The position numbers and the translations under genes were made by a program. From Gracilariopsis chorda (lineage: Eukaryota > Rhodophyta > Florideophyceae > Gracilariales > Gracilariaceae), in the NCBI GenBank assembly GCA_003194525.1, contig NBIV01000008.1, positions 372,001-436,000 of the forward strand: DNA of 64,000 bases, read 5' to 3'. Below, piece by piece: positions 32,833-42,537 of this stretch. A model generated the notes under the pieces. That model saw only the letters and a program-made list of their open reading frames with translations. It was not told where the DNA came from and made no database searches. Each line of letters begins with the position of its first letter. Positions within the stretch are counted from its first letter, which is position 1.

Positions 32833-34947
32833 ATGTCTCGGCGACCATCTTTCGCCGAACCCGCTGTCACGCGGAGTCGTTCCGTCAGTGACGTGGAACA
32901 GGCAGAGATCTTGAAGGTCCCCGCTGGCCACCCTCGACGTGCCACTTTGAAAGGCAAGTCGAAGGGCCAAGACTCGTCGAGAGCACAGAAACCCCCACCT
33001 AAGGCGTTGAAGGACGCTCCCAACTCTGGTGTCGACCCGGCTTCTGCCGATGTAGCTGCACCCCGGAGGGGAGAAACCGATACCCACGCCCCCTCTAGTG
33101 TCCAAGCGGAGCTTGATGAGGTGCGTGAAGCACACAATACCCTCGTGGAGGAGTTTGAAGTCCTGCGTGCCAGGTTTGATACCTCTTTTATGAAGGATTT
33201 GGCTGAGGACATTCGCCTTTTAAGGGCGGATGTCAACACTGTGCTGGAATGTTTTGGTGGTCCTGCCAACTATGTTGAGAATGTGGAAACCCGAGTTGAT
33301 GGTGTCAGTGCCCGTCTGAGGACGTTGGAGCAAACTATCTTGATGGATGACGACGTCCCGGGTGAGGCCGCTGCTGTCTCGCAAAAAGCGAAGCGCGAGA
33401 AGAAAGATTCTACCCGCTGCACTCGTAAGAAGCAGCCCAAGCACGATCCCGACTCGTCGGATTCCTCCCTGTCTTCACAGGATTCTCACCATTCTGATGG
33501 TTCGGTGTCGTCGGATTCTTCGTCGGACGATGATCGTTGCCAACGCCCGTCCCATTCTAAACGGTCTTCTTCCACCCAAGGTGTGATTCGCCCCCGGAGG
33601 AAGGGGAGGAAACACTTAGGATTGAGGCAACTCAAATGTACTAATCCCCTCTACAAGAGGTTGGTATCGTACCGATATTATCGGCTTGAGGACTCCTCAT
33701 TGGATCGTACACCCCGTGGTACGGGTAAGGTGAAGGACTGCATAAAGCGTATGCAGCTTTCCCTTCGCAACCAGTCCTTTTCTGGAGAAGATCCCATATT
33801 GGTGTTAGACTTCCTCGGAAGGTTCGTTTCCGAAGCGGACATACTTGGTATGAACGAAGGACAGGCGTTCATTGCCCTACCGTATTTTCTACGTCGCCTC
33901 GCCGAGGATCAATACAACTCTGTAAGAGGTTCTTCCCGAGCCTCCGAAGGAGGTGTAACGTGCTGGCCGGAAGGGGTTCAGTACCTCTTGCGATCCTACG
34001 CGACGAACAACGCTATTCAAGCGGCTATTCTCGCTTTACGCGATACCCGCCAGAAATCTGGAGAGACGGAAACCGAATTCTCGGTACGCCTTGATAAGGC
34101 TTTCCACAGGTGTGGCAATGTTTACTACTCTGGAGAGCGCTGCACCATGTACATCGATGGATTGGATCCGGCAATACGTACGCTGGTGGCCCGATATCGG
34201 GAGGATCGTCGTAACACCACCTACCTGGAGTTGATTCAACACGCGCAAGCGGAAGGTGATGCACTTCGAGCTCGTATCCCTGCATCAAAGTCTCGTTCCG
34301 CCAAGGCGTTGATGATGGAAGCCAGTTCACCATCTTTATCGCTAGCACCGAGTGGACGCCGTTCAAGGGACTACGATAACGTGTACCTCGCTCAGGCCAG
34401 TGCTCAGTCTATTCCGACCACGGAACTGCCGTCCACGACGGATGCGTCCTACGACACAGCTCAGGAGAATACTCTGCTGTATGTTGACGGACCCTGTGTT
34501 CACGGACCTCGCATTCCCTATGCGAATGGTGCCCTCCGGCAGAGTCGTCCCAGATGGAAGGATACCCGCCCAGCGGTGAGACACATGGATGCTCGTTCCG
34601 GTCAGCCGCGCCCACGCTCTAGAGTCATATGCCACATATGTTACGAACACGGTCACATTTCCCCGGACTGCATTCTCACTTTGAGAGAAGTAACCCGAAT
34701 GATCAGTAACTATGAAGCCCTTACTCCAGCGGTGAAGCAGACCGTTCCGATTGCATCGTACTTACGAGCGAAGACGGACATCCCCCGGAATATCCCGGAT
34801 ACGAACCCCCGACACGCGTTGCTTTCCCCTGCTGAGCAGGTCACTAACCCCTGTCTTGTTCGACAAGGCAACCCCGCTAGCGCTCCACTGCTAGTGGTTC
34901 AGGATTCTGAGACCCCGCCTCAGGCGGAACAGGCTCAGAAAAACTGA
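32833..34947 (+). CDS. Gag polyprotein of a Ty3/gypsy retrotransposon (element 4)
   Basis: The ATG at 32,833 opens an uninterrupted frame of 704 codons. The N-terminus is basic and Ser/Pro rich, then a coiled-coil-like segment (about residues 95-165, AELDEVREAHNTLVEEFEVL and onward). A Lys-rich region and a Ser/Asp repeat tract (about 205-240) precede a basic patch. The capsid-like domain spans about 285-490, with DFLGRFVSEADILGMNEGQA, TETEFSVRLDKAFHRCGN and LDPAIRTLVARYRED. One CCHC zinc knuckle (CHICYEHGHISPDC) lies near residues 600-613. The family is cytoplasmic capsid protein that packages element RNA. The frame is intact although pol is broken. The stop TGA overlaps a frameshift signal, so pol was made as a Gag-Pol fusion. 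This gag is the template for recognising the fragments at 1-2,032 and 37,888-38,154. Confidence 0.9.
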   Translation: MSRRPSFAEPAVTRSRSVSDVEQAEILKVPAGHPRRATLKGKSKGQDSSRAQKPPPKALKDAPNSGVDPASADVAAPRRGETDTHAPSSVQAELDEVREAHNTLVEEFEVLRARFDTSFMKDLAEDIRLLRADVNTVLECFGGPANYVENVETRVDGVSARLRTLEQTILMDDDVPGEAAAVSQKAKREKKDSTRCTRKKQPKHDPDSSDSSLSSQDSHHSDGSVSSDSSSDDDRCQRPSHSKRSSSTQGVIRPRRKGRKHLGLRQLKCTNPLYKRLVSYRYYRLEDSSLDRTPRGTGKVKDCIKRMQLSLRNQSFSGEDPILVLDFLGRFVSEADILGMNEGQAFIALPYFLRRLAEDQYNSVRGSSRASEGGVTCWPEGVQYLLRSYATNNAIQAAILALRDTRQKSGETETEFSVRLDKAFHRCGNVYYSGERCTMYIDGLDPAIRTLVARYREDRRNTTYLELIQHAQAEGDALRARIPASKSRSAKALMMEASSPSLSLAPSGRRSRDYDNVYLAQASAQSIPTTELPSTTDASYDTAQENTLLYVDGPCVHGPRIPYANGALRQSRPRWKDTRPAVRHMDARSGQPRPRSRVICHICYEHGHISPDCILTLREVTRMISNYEALTPAVKQTVPIASYLRAKTDIPRNIPDTNPRHALLSPAEQVTNPCLVRQGNPASAPLLVVQDSETPPQAEQAQKN
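34938..34944 (+). promoter_or_regulatory. -1 ribosomal frameshift slippery heptamer
   Basis: In the gag frame the last codons are CAG AAA AAC TGA, so G AAA AAC sits exactly as X XXY YYZ directly before the stop. Slipping back one base enters the pol frame, which is open across this point (GAA AAA CTG ATT). A 4-bp stem (GGGA at 34,952-34,955 with TCCC at 34,959-34,962) begins 7 bases downstream. TCCC could instead pair with GGGA at 34,967-34,970. A longer GGCGCC stem lies at 34,973/34,997. The first base is G rather than A, which may lower slippage. Confidence 0.7.
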
Positions 34948-37890
34948 TTTCGGGAGTGTCCCCTACGGGAGAGGCGCCCTCAGAGTTGAGGTTGAAGGCG
35001 CCCGAGGCGTCACTGCCTCGTTCCCCGGTCAAAATCCTTACTAGGAAACAGGCCGTCTCAGACGTGAACTCTGAACACTTTGGTGTTCTGCGTCGACCGT
35101 GGAAACGTGTTCGAAACAACCGGTTCCCGGACAAAGTTTTGGTAATGGCCAAGAGAAACTACAAGGTATATGATGACCTTGGCCTTTCTACACAGTTTAT
35201 GGTGCGAGTTCTCACTGTTTTGGACACAGGTGCAGGCCCGAACTTCATCGTTGAGTTGCTCCTGCCACCATCGTTGCAGTCTCAGATCCGCCATGGCGTG
35301 ATACCAGAGGTCGCGGATGCGAATGATAACCCGTTATCAACGGTTGGGACAATCGACCTGGTAGTGCGCCTTGGCTCCTTTCTTGTGAAACTCGACTTTA
35401 TTGTTTGTCGGAAACTTGCCGCCCCTTTGATCTTGAGATGCGACTTCTGTGACAGATTCGTCGATGCCATCAGGCCCCGTCTAAGACCTGTGGAAATGGA
35501 AGACGGCTCCTCCGTTCCGATCGTACGTCGTCCTCTACGACGTGCCTCGAAGAAGCACGTTCCATTACCTGCTGCGCAGGAATCCCCACCGGCTTCCCGG
35601 GACTCTACAAAGCTCCGCGTTGCCGCGTCTGTCCAACTCCCACCGGAATCCCAAGTTTGGGTACGAGTTACTTCCCGTCAACATGGTTTACGAGTAATTC
35701 AACCTCTTTCATCCCTATATGATACGTATCAACTCGCCGTGGCGAATGGAGTAGCTCAAATTGAGCCCGACAAACCGTTCAACGTGCTGGTCGCCAATCT
35801 AGGCTCTACGCCCCAGTCAATGGTGAAAAACCAAGTCATTGGTTCGGTAGTGCCCCACCCCACCGCGATGGTTCCCACGAGAATGACCGCCGCCGATGTG
35901 CTCGGTCTCGTTCAATCTAAAGAAGGGGAGGACACTGCCGTCCAAATGCCGAAATGCTCGGATGCTAAGCCTGTTCCAACGAGTTACGACCGGATTGATC
36001 CCGTGAAAGAACTCGAGGAACCCGACCTCGGTCATGTGCCGGAATCGCACCGTGAACGTCTCCGTGAGATGCTACGGAATTTCACCGTGATGTGGGATGG
36101 CTCCCTAGGGGAGACTACTACAACGGAGCACCGGATTGACTTGCTACCTGATACCAGGCCGATCGCTCAGCACCCCTATAGGGCAGGCCCTAAAGCTCGA
36201 GAAGAGGAAGAATTCCAAGTGGAGAAGATGCTCCGAGCTGGAGTAATAGAACCGGTTCAGTCGCCGTAGGCATCCCCAGTGGTACTGGCTCCGAAACCGG
36301 ATGGATCCTGGCGCTTTTGCATCGACTACCGTCGACTGAACGCCGTAACCATCAAGGATGTGTACCCGATCCCACGAATGGATGAGTACATCGATTCACT
36401 CGGAAATGCTACCGTTTTCATGGCTCTAGACGCCAATTGGCGATACTGGCAGGTGCCCGTCAGGGAACAGGACCGCGACAAGAAGCTTTTGTCTGTCACT
36501 CCGGACTCTACCGTTTCAAACGGATGCCTTTTGGTTTGACCAATGCTCCCGCTACTTTCCAGCGTGCTATTGACATACTACTGGCTCGCTTCAAATGGCG
36601 TACATGCCTCGTCTACCTGGACGATATCATAGTATTCTCAGATAATCTGGATGACCACCTCACACACGTCAGAGATATCATGACCACGCTACGTGAGGCT
36701 GGACTTACTCTCAATTTGAGGAAATGTGAGTTCTTTACAGATACAGTGAAGTATCTGGGCCACATAATCCGCCCTGGGCGTGTGATGATCGAGGAAGCTC
36801 GAGTTAAGTCGCTCCATCAAGCGAAGGAACCCGCCACTCAAACGGAACTACGCTCTTTTCTAGGATTAGTCAACGTCTATCGACGGTTTATCCCGAATTG
36901 TGCGGATATCTCAGCACCCTTGAATGCGCTCTTGCGGAAAGGCCAACCACCGAAATTGGAACCCTTTACGTCCGTCAAGACGAAGGCGTTTAACTCCCTC
37001 AAGGAGGCTGTAACATCAGCACCGATCTTATCGTTACCGAAAACCGGACTACCGTTTACCGTAGAAACGGATGTTAGTGACTACCAAGTAGGTTGCGCTC
37101 TCTTTCAGACAACTCCCGAAGGAGAACGAACCCCTATTGGGTACTGGTCACGCTCACTGAATGTTCACGAGCGGAATTACTCCGTCTCGTAGAAAGAGTG
37201 TCTTGCAGTTGTGTGGGCACTCTCCACTCTCCGCTCCTATCTTATGGGTGCGCACTACACAGTCTACACGTATAACTCGTCATTACGAAGGCTCATGACA
37301 GTCTCTGAACCGTCAGGCCACTTAATGCGTTGGAGGCTCCGCCTGGCGGAATTCGACTTCGAGGTGATCTACAAAATGGGCACAAAGAACGCTCAGGCGG
37401 ACGCACTGTCACGTTTACCCACGGATGGTGAAACTCTACACGCTGGGGACGAGGACATTCCTTGCTTCGTCTTCGACGGTCGAGAACCGGAGGCCCCAGA
37501 CCGTGAACCCGATAACTCGGATGAAGAACCGGAATCGGATGATGAACTGGACGCACTACTAGTCTCGGACGATGCTCAGAAACCCCCACCGGGTAATTTC
37601 GTGCCAATACCCCCGGAGGAGATGGTCAGAGAACAACAAGGTGATCCCTTCTGTACTCAGATTCGCGCCCGACTTAAAGGCGGTGCGCAACTCCCTTTCG
37701 AGGTGAATGATGTTGGATACCTCGTCAGGACGGTTCAAACAACCCCACCGGTAGTGGTACCGCATACTCTACAATCTAGAGTGTTGCACTTGTCGCACTA
37801 TGCGAAACTTGGTAGACACGCCGGTGGACGGAAACTTTACCTCACGTTGCGACGGAGTTACTATTGGCCAGCCATGGCTGTGGACTGCTA
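34939..37890 (+). pseudogene. Pol of element 4: protease, RT, RNase H, start of integrase
   Basis: The protease loop VLTVLDTGAGPNFIVELL is intact, near 35,212-35,265. Reverse transcriptase starts before 36,267 (EKMLRAGVIEPVQSP). A TAG at 36,267-36,269 breaks it, and it resumes in the same frame with ASPVVLAPKPDGSWRFCIDY. A one-base frameshift near 36,480-36,500 moves the frame. The rest of the palm is intact, including MPFGLTNAPATFQRA and LVYLDDIIVFSDN. RNase H has FTVETDVSDYQVGCAL, then a second TAG at 37,190-37,192 before KECLAVVWAL. The usual Asp in its TVYTYNSSL motif is Asn, while ADALSR is kept. An acidic linker leads to an integrase zinc domain (VLHLSHYAKLG, LTLRRSYYWPAMAV). This stops abruptly at about 37,890, where another gag fragment begins in reverse. 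Element 4 therefore cannot move by itself. Confidence 0.9.
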
Positions 37891-38154
37891 CGCGAGTTCC
37901 GAAAGGTCTGGATTGTTACCGTTCGCGGGTTTCGCGGCTTCTCGAGCTTGAGCATTGCGGACCGCAGCCTTTGCGTCTTCATACGAATTATTCGGGACAC
38001 GAGCCTTATGCTCCGGTGGGAGATTCTCATAATTTCCCACGATCTTCCACATCTCGCGAATGGGGAGGGTACACTGCGACGCAGTATGACCTTCAAGGTA
38101 ACAAATGTAGCAAATCAGCGGGGCTGAACGTGTTCCGGTGGCGTGGGACATCAT
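37888..38154 (-). pseudogene. Inverted gag C-terminal fragment of a related element
   Basis: On the minus strand an open frame of 88 codons reads GTRSAPLICYICYLEGHTAS and on to the last Cys of a CCHC zinc knuckle. It continues with LPIREMWKIVGNYENLPPEH and KARVPNNSYEDAKAAV. The order and spacing match the end of the element 4 gag (CHICYEHGHISPDC, LREVTRMISNYEALTP, SYLRAK), but the residues differ a lot, so it came from a different copy. It abuts the truncated integrase of element 4 tail to tail, marking a rearrangement junction. Upstream on the minus strand the frame closes with a stop just before 38,180. Confidence 0.75.
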
Positions 38155-38561
38155 TCCGTGGTGCTGAGGGTGTTGTGGTTATTCCTAACCTATACCCTGC
38201 GTGGTGGAAGAGCAGTTTGCATTGAAACGGACGGATCATACGGGGTGTTCGAAGGGAGCTCTGGTATATATGAACACGCACCATAAGCCGTTCTCAATTG
38301 ACTGGATCAAATCTGCACCCAGTGCTCATCTACCATCGTACTCCAAGCGTTAACGTGACATATCTGCATCTCAAGACCTCGCATCAAATCCACCTGAACC
38401 CGTCTGCCCGAACTGCCAAGACACGACGATTCTTTTGCTTCGTTCGTATTCGGCCAACCGAACACCTGGAGACGCGTACCGTAGCGTTTTGTTGATTGCT
38501 ACATTTGATAAAGCCTAAGTGGTATTGGCACACTGAAATCAGTGAAGCGGTATTGTTCACG
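38155..38561. other. Transposon/host boundary and 5' region of the WD40 gene
   Basis: Contains a TATA-like TATATAT at 38,265-38,271, about 290 bp before the ATG, and no gene. The frame of the WD40 gene is open from a TTG at 38,496, but the first ATG in frame is at 38,562. Confidence 0.4.
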
Positions 38562-41111
38562 ATGGACCCAATACCCGGTTCCTTGCAAGCACTTCTGGGA
38601 GTTTCCGATAATAACTCGGAGTCATGCAGCCTCTTTCTTGACGGCGGCTTTGGAAGCTCTAAGGACAAAGTCAATTGCTTTACCGTCGACGAGCTGGGTA
38701 AGCACGTCTTCTCTGGGGGTAACGACGGGACGGTGCGTGTGTACGATTCAGAAACCCGTGAGTGCGTTCACGTGTTACGAGGTCACTCTGCCCCGGTTGT
38801 AAATGTAGTCAGTCTTGATCACGGAAGACTCGTTTCTGCGAGCCAAGGTGACGGAACTTTGAGGCTATGGAACGTCGACACCGGAGAAGAGCTGAAGCAA
38901 GTTTCGGTCACCAAGCCGAAGAACGTCACCCGCCTTACCAGCGATACAATCATCATGACAGAGTGGCTTCTAAGGAGAGGACGTACCTTCACCAAAATCC
39001 AGTTCCATCAGAATGATGAGTTAACCATGCGTCGGCGGCGTGTGGTGGGGAACAGTTTGAGCATCCAAACGATGGGGGTTCTCGGGTTCACAATGTCTTT
39101 TTCTTTTTCTTCTATTTCCGGCAGCGTATCGACGAGCGATGGAAAAATTGCTGCTGTCTGTGTAGATAACATGTATGCATCTGTGTTAAGGGTATGGGAT
39201 TCACAGTCTATGAATTGCCTGCACGAAGAAAACGTTTGGCCCGGTGGTCAAACAAACCTCGCTCTCAACGCGAAATATCTGGTTAGAACTTCTTTGCGCT
39301 CTTTGGTGTTGCACGATGTTGTGAGTATGGAGGAACTGTTCCGCGTCAGACTACCGTTTATGCCTCGTTCAGTTCGGTTTACACATGACGGAAACTTTGT
39401 CGCCACACTTGGGAGACGGCAAGTGCTTTTCCACAGTGTAACTAACGGAAGGCTTGTGTGTCGGGCTGGTTTTGACGCCACAGCCCCACCAGTCTCGTCC
39501 CGCTTTGTACTATTGCCGGATAACCGTATTCTGTTTACACCAACGCGGGGATCCAATGACATACAGCGTTATCAAATAATACCGCAAGTTCCAGATGACA
39601 CGATAGGCGAGAGTGATGAAGATGGGACAGAAAGAGATGTTCTTCCTCCACTACAGGCCGGTCTTCTGGCAGTTATGCAAGGGTCTCTTTCAGCGGGAGA
39701 CCAATGTGCGGCTTTAATTTCAAGGGAGAGATGTGAAGTGTCCCTAAGCGAATGGTATGCCGCTCATCAGCTACTCGTAATGGCTGTCACGGAGGGAACT
39801 GTTCGTAGATCTCCGCATTTTCATATTAAGCTTTACTGGTGGATGGAGCAGCTTTATGCAACTGTTGCGATGTTCACAGACCTGTCCAGAGCAGACCGGG
39901 ATGACGTGAAGACATGTCTAAAGAATTCACATTCTCTGCATGTATTACAATCACCGGACGCTGTTGTGCTTGGAGTAGAAATGATGAACTCAGTGAGAAA
40001 CGATGTTTCAGCACTGAAGAGAGCATGCATCATGATTCTCGAAAGGGTCTTGGTGGTCGAGGGTAGGTTAGAAGATCTAAGGGGCGCTTTTGTAGCGTAC
40101 AGACGATGCCAACAGTACGCGAAGGTTATTGGAATAGCACTGCAGCTTATTCCAATTGCTGGGGGAGCTGTTGCTGGAGTGCTTTCTGCAGGGGCCGATA
40201 TTGTGTCCGGTCTTTCTGTGAAAGATTTGGTTGATTATGCCTTTCAGGGTGGGGGACCGCTAGTGACGGAGGTCGCAAGCCGTCTACTGACGCCACAGGC
40301 TCTCGCAGCTCTGGATCCCGAGCGGCGATATGAATTGGAACGACTGTTTCACGAATTTGGGTTCACTACTGAAGAAGTCCGGAAACTACTCCTCGAAGCA
40401 TGCGAAGACCGGGGAGACATTAATGGAGGGGATAATGACGCGAATGGGCATGAAATGAGCACGGGCGCTGGATTGACAGAAACTCTTTCTGGTGTAGATG
40501 GAAGAAGCAACGTTGGTATTGATGTGGAGTTAAGAGACGAAACAGATACCAATGTTGGAGGTACAAATGAGCAGTTGACCATATCCGGAGAGATGCGAGT
40601 ATCAATTGAACTAGAAGACAATCACACAAACGCAACAACGTCGCAAGCCATGACAAGCGCCCCAAACGTGAGTCAAGATTCAGAGGAGCGTTCGGCACAT
40701 GGCCATGGTGGCGATCCACAGATGAGGGTAACGGAGACGAACCCGGCGCAAGATGATATGAGTGGGAGGTTCAGACGGCCCAGTGAATTCAGAGAAGTGG
40801 ACTTGTCCGCACACTTGAGCAAAATGGAACCTGCAGAGCTTGCCGAGTTATGGAGTGCGTTTGTGGTACGCTTTGACGACAACTGCCGACATGATCATGT
40901 ACTGCTGGCGACATGCTTGCAACGAGTACTTGACGAGGAAGAGGTCTATGGTGAGGATATTTGTGAGTTTAGTGAAAGCGACCGTTGTTCCCTTCTGCAA
41001 ACTGTGCTGGAGATTCTGGATTGTGAAGGAGCTACTTCAATGTCCATTGGACGAAGGCACAGGTTACAGCGGTTTTTGCGAGAAGTGAGCCTGAGATTAA
41101 GGCGTGCTTGA
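38562..41111 (+). CDS. WD40-repeat protein with a C-terminal glycine-rich hydrophobic segment
   Basis: Single-exon gene of 849 codons. WD40 repeats are clear at residues about 35-120 (FSGGNDGTVRVYDSETREC and LVSASQGDGTLRLWNVDTGE). Weaker blades follow to about 330 (ASVLRVWDSQSMNC and VATLGRRQVLFHSV), enough for one beta-propeller that would bind a partner. An acidic linker (about 350-365) leads to a helical half. It includes a strongly hydrophobic, small-residue segment at about 523-550 (IALQLIPIAGGAVAGVLSAG) continuing into VKDLVDYAFQGGG, reminiscent of membrane-inserting amphipathic helices. A Thr/Asn/Glu-rich low-complexity region (about 620-735) and a helical C-terminal domain (about 750-849) follow. 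The ATG at 38,562 was chosen as the first in frame. I do not know a named family with this order. It is intact, unlike its transposon neighbours, so probably a working host gene. Confidence 0.85.
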   Translation: MDPIPGSLQALLGVSDNNSESCSLFLDGGFGSSKDKVNCFTVDELGKHVFSGGNDGTVRVYDSETRECVHVLRGHSAPVVNVVSLDHGRLVSASQGDGTLRLWNVDTGEELKQVSVTKPKNVTRLTSDTIIMTEWLLRRGRTFTKIQFHQNDELTMRRRRVVGNSLSIQTMGVLGFTMSFSFSSISGSVSTSDGKIAAVCVDNMYASVLRVWDSQSMNCLHEENVWPGGQTNLALNAKYLVRTSLRSLVLHDVVSMEELFRVRLPFMPRSVRFTHDGNFVATLGRRQVLFHSVTNGRLVCRAGFDATAPPVSSRFVLLPDNRILFTPTRGSNDIQRYQIIPQVPDDTIGESDEDGTERDVLPPLQAGLLAVMQGSLSAGDQCAALISRERCEVSLSEWYAAHQLLVMAVTEGTVRRSPHFHIKLYWWMEQLYATVAMFTDLSRADRDDVKTCLKNSHSLHVLQSPDAVVLGVEMMNSVRNDVSALKRACIMILERVLVVEGRLEDLRGAFVAYRRCQQYAKVIGIALQLIPIAGGAVAGVLSAGADIVSGLSVKDLVDYAFQGGGPLVTEVASRLLTPQALAALDPERRYELERLFHEFGFTTEEVRKLLLEACEDRGDINGGDNDANGHEMSTGAGLTETLSGVDGRSNVGIDVELRDETDTNVGGTNEQLTISGEMRVSIELEDNHTNATTSQAMTSAPNVSQDSEERSAHGHGGDPQMRVTETNPAQDDMSGRFRRPSEFREVDLSAHLSKMEPAELAELWSAFVVRFDDNCRHDHVLLATCLQRVLDEEEVYGEDICEFSESDRCSLLQTVLEILDCEGATSMSIGRRHRLQRFLREVSLRLRRA

Positions 41112-41616
41112 ATGAGGTGCACGCAAGGAGACTGGTGCGTACATTTTGTTTGACCGTTTGTAATGGTTCGTAGCGTGTAGAGAGGCTTGTTAAGGAGGCC
41201 GAACCTGTTGGGAACTTACACATAAAACGGCTAGAGTTTGGTCCATTCCTTCACAGACTTGAATGCGCAGAACTTTGCTGCAGAGATCAGCTAGATGAGG
41301 AGTTGAAGGGTCACAGGTTATTAGCAATCCTAACCCTCTTGCCCACCATGTACAGAATAAAGGGTTAAGAGGGCTAGCTAGCTAGCAACTTCTACCGGCC
41401 CACTGTCGCTGTCTGTCTGCTTGGGTGCATGACGTAAGCGTACACTACCTTCGTACATACCCTTGGTACAGTGCGTCAAAGGTGCAATTGCTGGGTTGGT
41501 CCAGCATCCGATGATCGGATGCTGGAAGAATACAGTGGCTTGGCCCGAAGAGAAAAACAATTATCAGCAGCTAGATCGCTTCAGGTGCTAGGCGTTTCTT
41601 CCCAAGCAAGGCAACC
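41112..41616. other. Intergenic region between the WD40 and MYND genes
   Basis: No gene seen. An AATAAA polyadenylation-type signal lies at about 41,355 after the WD40 gene, followed by a short GCTA repeat near 41,374-41,387 and a 9-10 bp inverted pair (CCAGCATCCG / CGGATGCTGG, about 41,501-41,525). Confidence 0.45.
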
Positions 41617-42537
41617 ATGACGCGAGTTTCAACCGGCCTGCGGGCCCTGACTCGCAACGCCAAATGCGCAAAGTGCAAAGTCGTCTTTGAGCGCCTCTCC
41701 ACCTGCTCCGCCTGCGGCTATGTCGCCTACTGCGGCCGCGATTGCCAGCGAGCAGACTGGGCTTTCCACGCCCCTCTTTGCCGCTCGCTGGCTGCGTCCT
41801 ACGACGCCGACACGAACGACGGTCACAAAGAACTGGTCTTTGACCGCTCCCTCGGCGGCTTTCTCTCCATCGTACAGCGACGCATGTTCCTCGCACACGG
41901 TCACGGCGCGCTTGTCGCTACGTTATCCACCGTGCCCAGCGATTTTCGCCCTGCCATCCCCGCCGATCCGAACCACAAACGCATTATCACGCTGCGCTTC
42001 GTGCCACAGGATGCCATCCCGGCGCTGGACTCGGCCATTGCTGCCGCATCCGGGGAGGGGAACAAAAACCTTATTGAAAACGTTAGTCGCATGAGTGAAC
42101 AGCTCTTCACGGATGTTGGAGGCAGATACGCCGGCCAAGTATACACGCTGGTTACCCGAACCGCGCCTGGCGTGCACTTCTCGTATAATCCCAAGGTCAC
42201 CATCATGATCAACTGGTTGTCACCCACGCACCCTGCGCACTCTGCGTTTGCGTCTGAGCTACGTTTCAGCGATGAGCAACTTGTCCGCACAGCCTTTAAT
42301 TGGGACACCAAGGAAATGATCCCGCCTCGTGGCTTTCCCATGAGAGTTATTCCGGCACATGTCGTTCTCAACATCATCGGTGAGCAGTTTTACACCGAAT
42401 GCATGCGCAAGCTTCGCAGACGTGAGTCAAGGCTCAAGCGTGGCGTACCCGTTCATGAGAATGGCCTGTACCCTCCTTTCGCTCAATCGTTCACTCTACA
42501 CTCTATTGTAGTCCCCGAGGACTCGATTCCGACATAA
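41617..42537 (+). CDS. MYND-type zinc-finger protein
   Basis: Single-exon gene of 306 codons starting at an ATG in a good context (AACCATGA). The N-terminus carries a complete MYND zinc finger: Cys17, Cys20, Cys30, Cys33, Cys39, Cys43, His51 and Cys55, in the pattern CAKC, CSACGYVAYCGRDC, then WAFHAPLC. MYND fingers bind short proline-containing motifs in partner proteins, often in chromatin or signalling. The rest (residues 60-306) has no SET domain motif that I can see. It contains regular strands such as KRIITLRFVPQDAIPALDSA and PKVTIMINWLSP and a basic helix near the end (ECMRKLRRRESRLKR). G/C use is a little higher than in the neighbouring transposons. Function beyond partner binding is unknown. 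Confidence 0.9.
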   Translation: MTRVSTGLRALTRNAKCAKCKVVFERLSTCSACGYVAYCGRDCQRADWAFHAPLCRSLAASYDADTNDGHKELVFDRSLGGFLSIVQRRMFLAHGHGALVATLSTVPSDFRPAIPADPNHKRIITLRFVPQDAIPALDSAIAAASGEGNKNLIENVSRMSEQLFTDVGGRYAGQVYTLVTRTAPGVHFSYNPKVTIMINWLSPTHPAHSAFASELRFSDEQLVRTAFNWDTKEMIPPRGFPMRVIPAHVVLNIIGEQFYTECMRKLRRRESRLKRGVPVHENGLYPPFAQSFTLHSIVVPEDSIPT

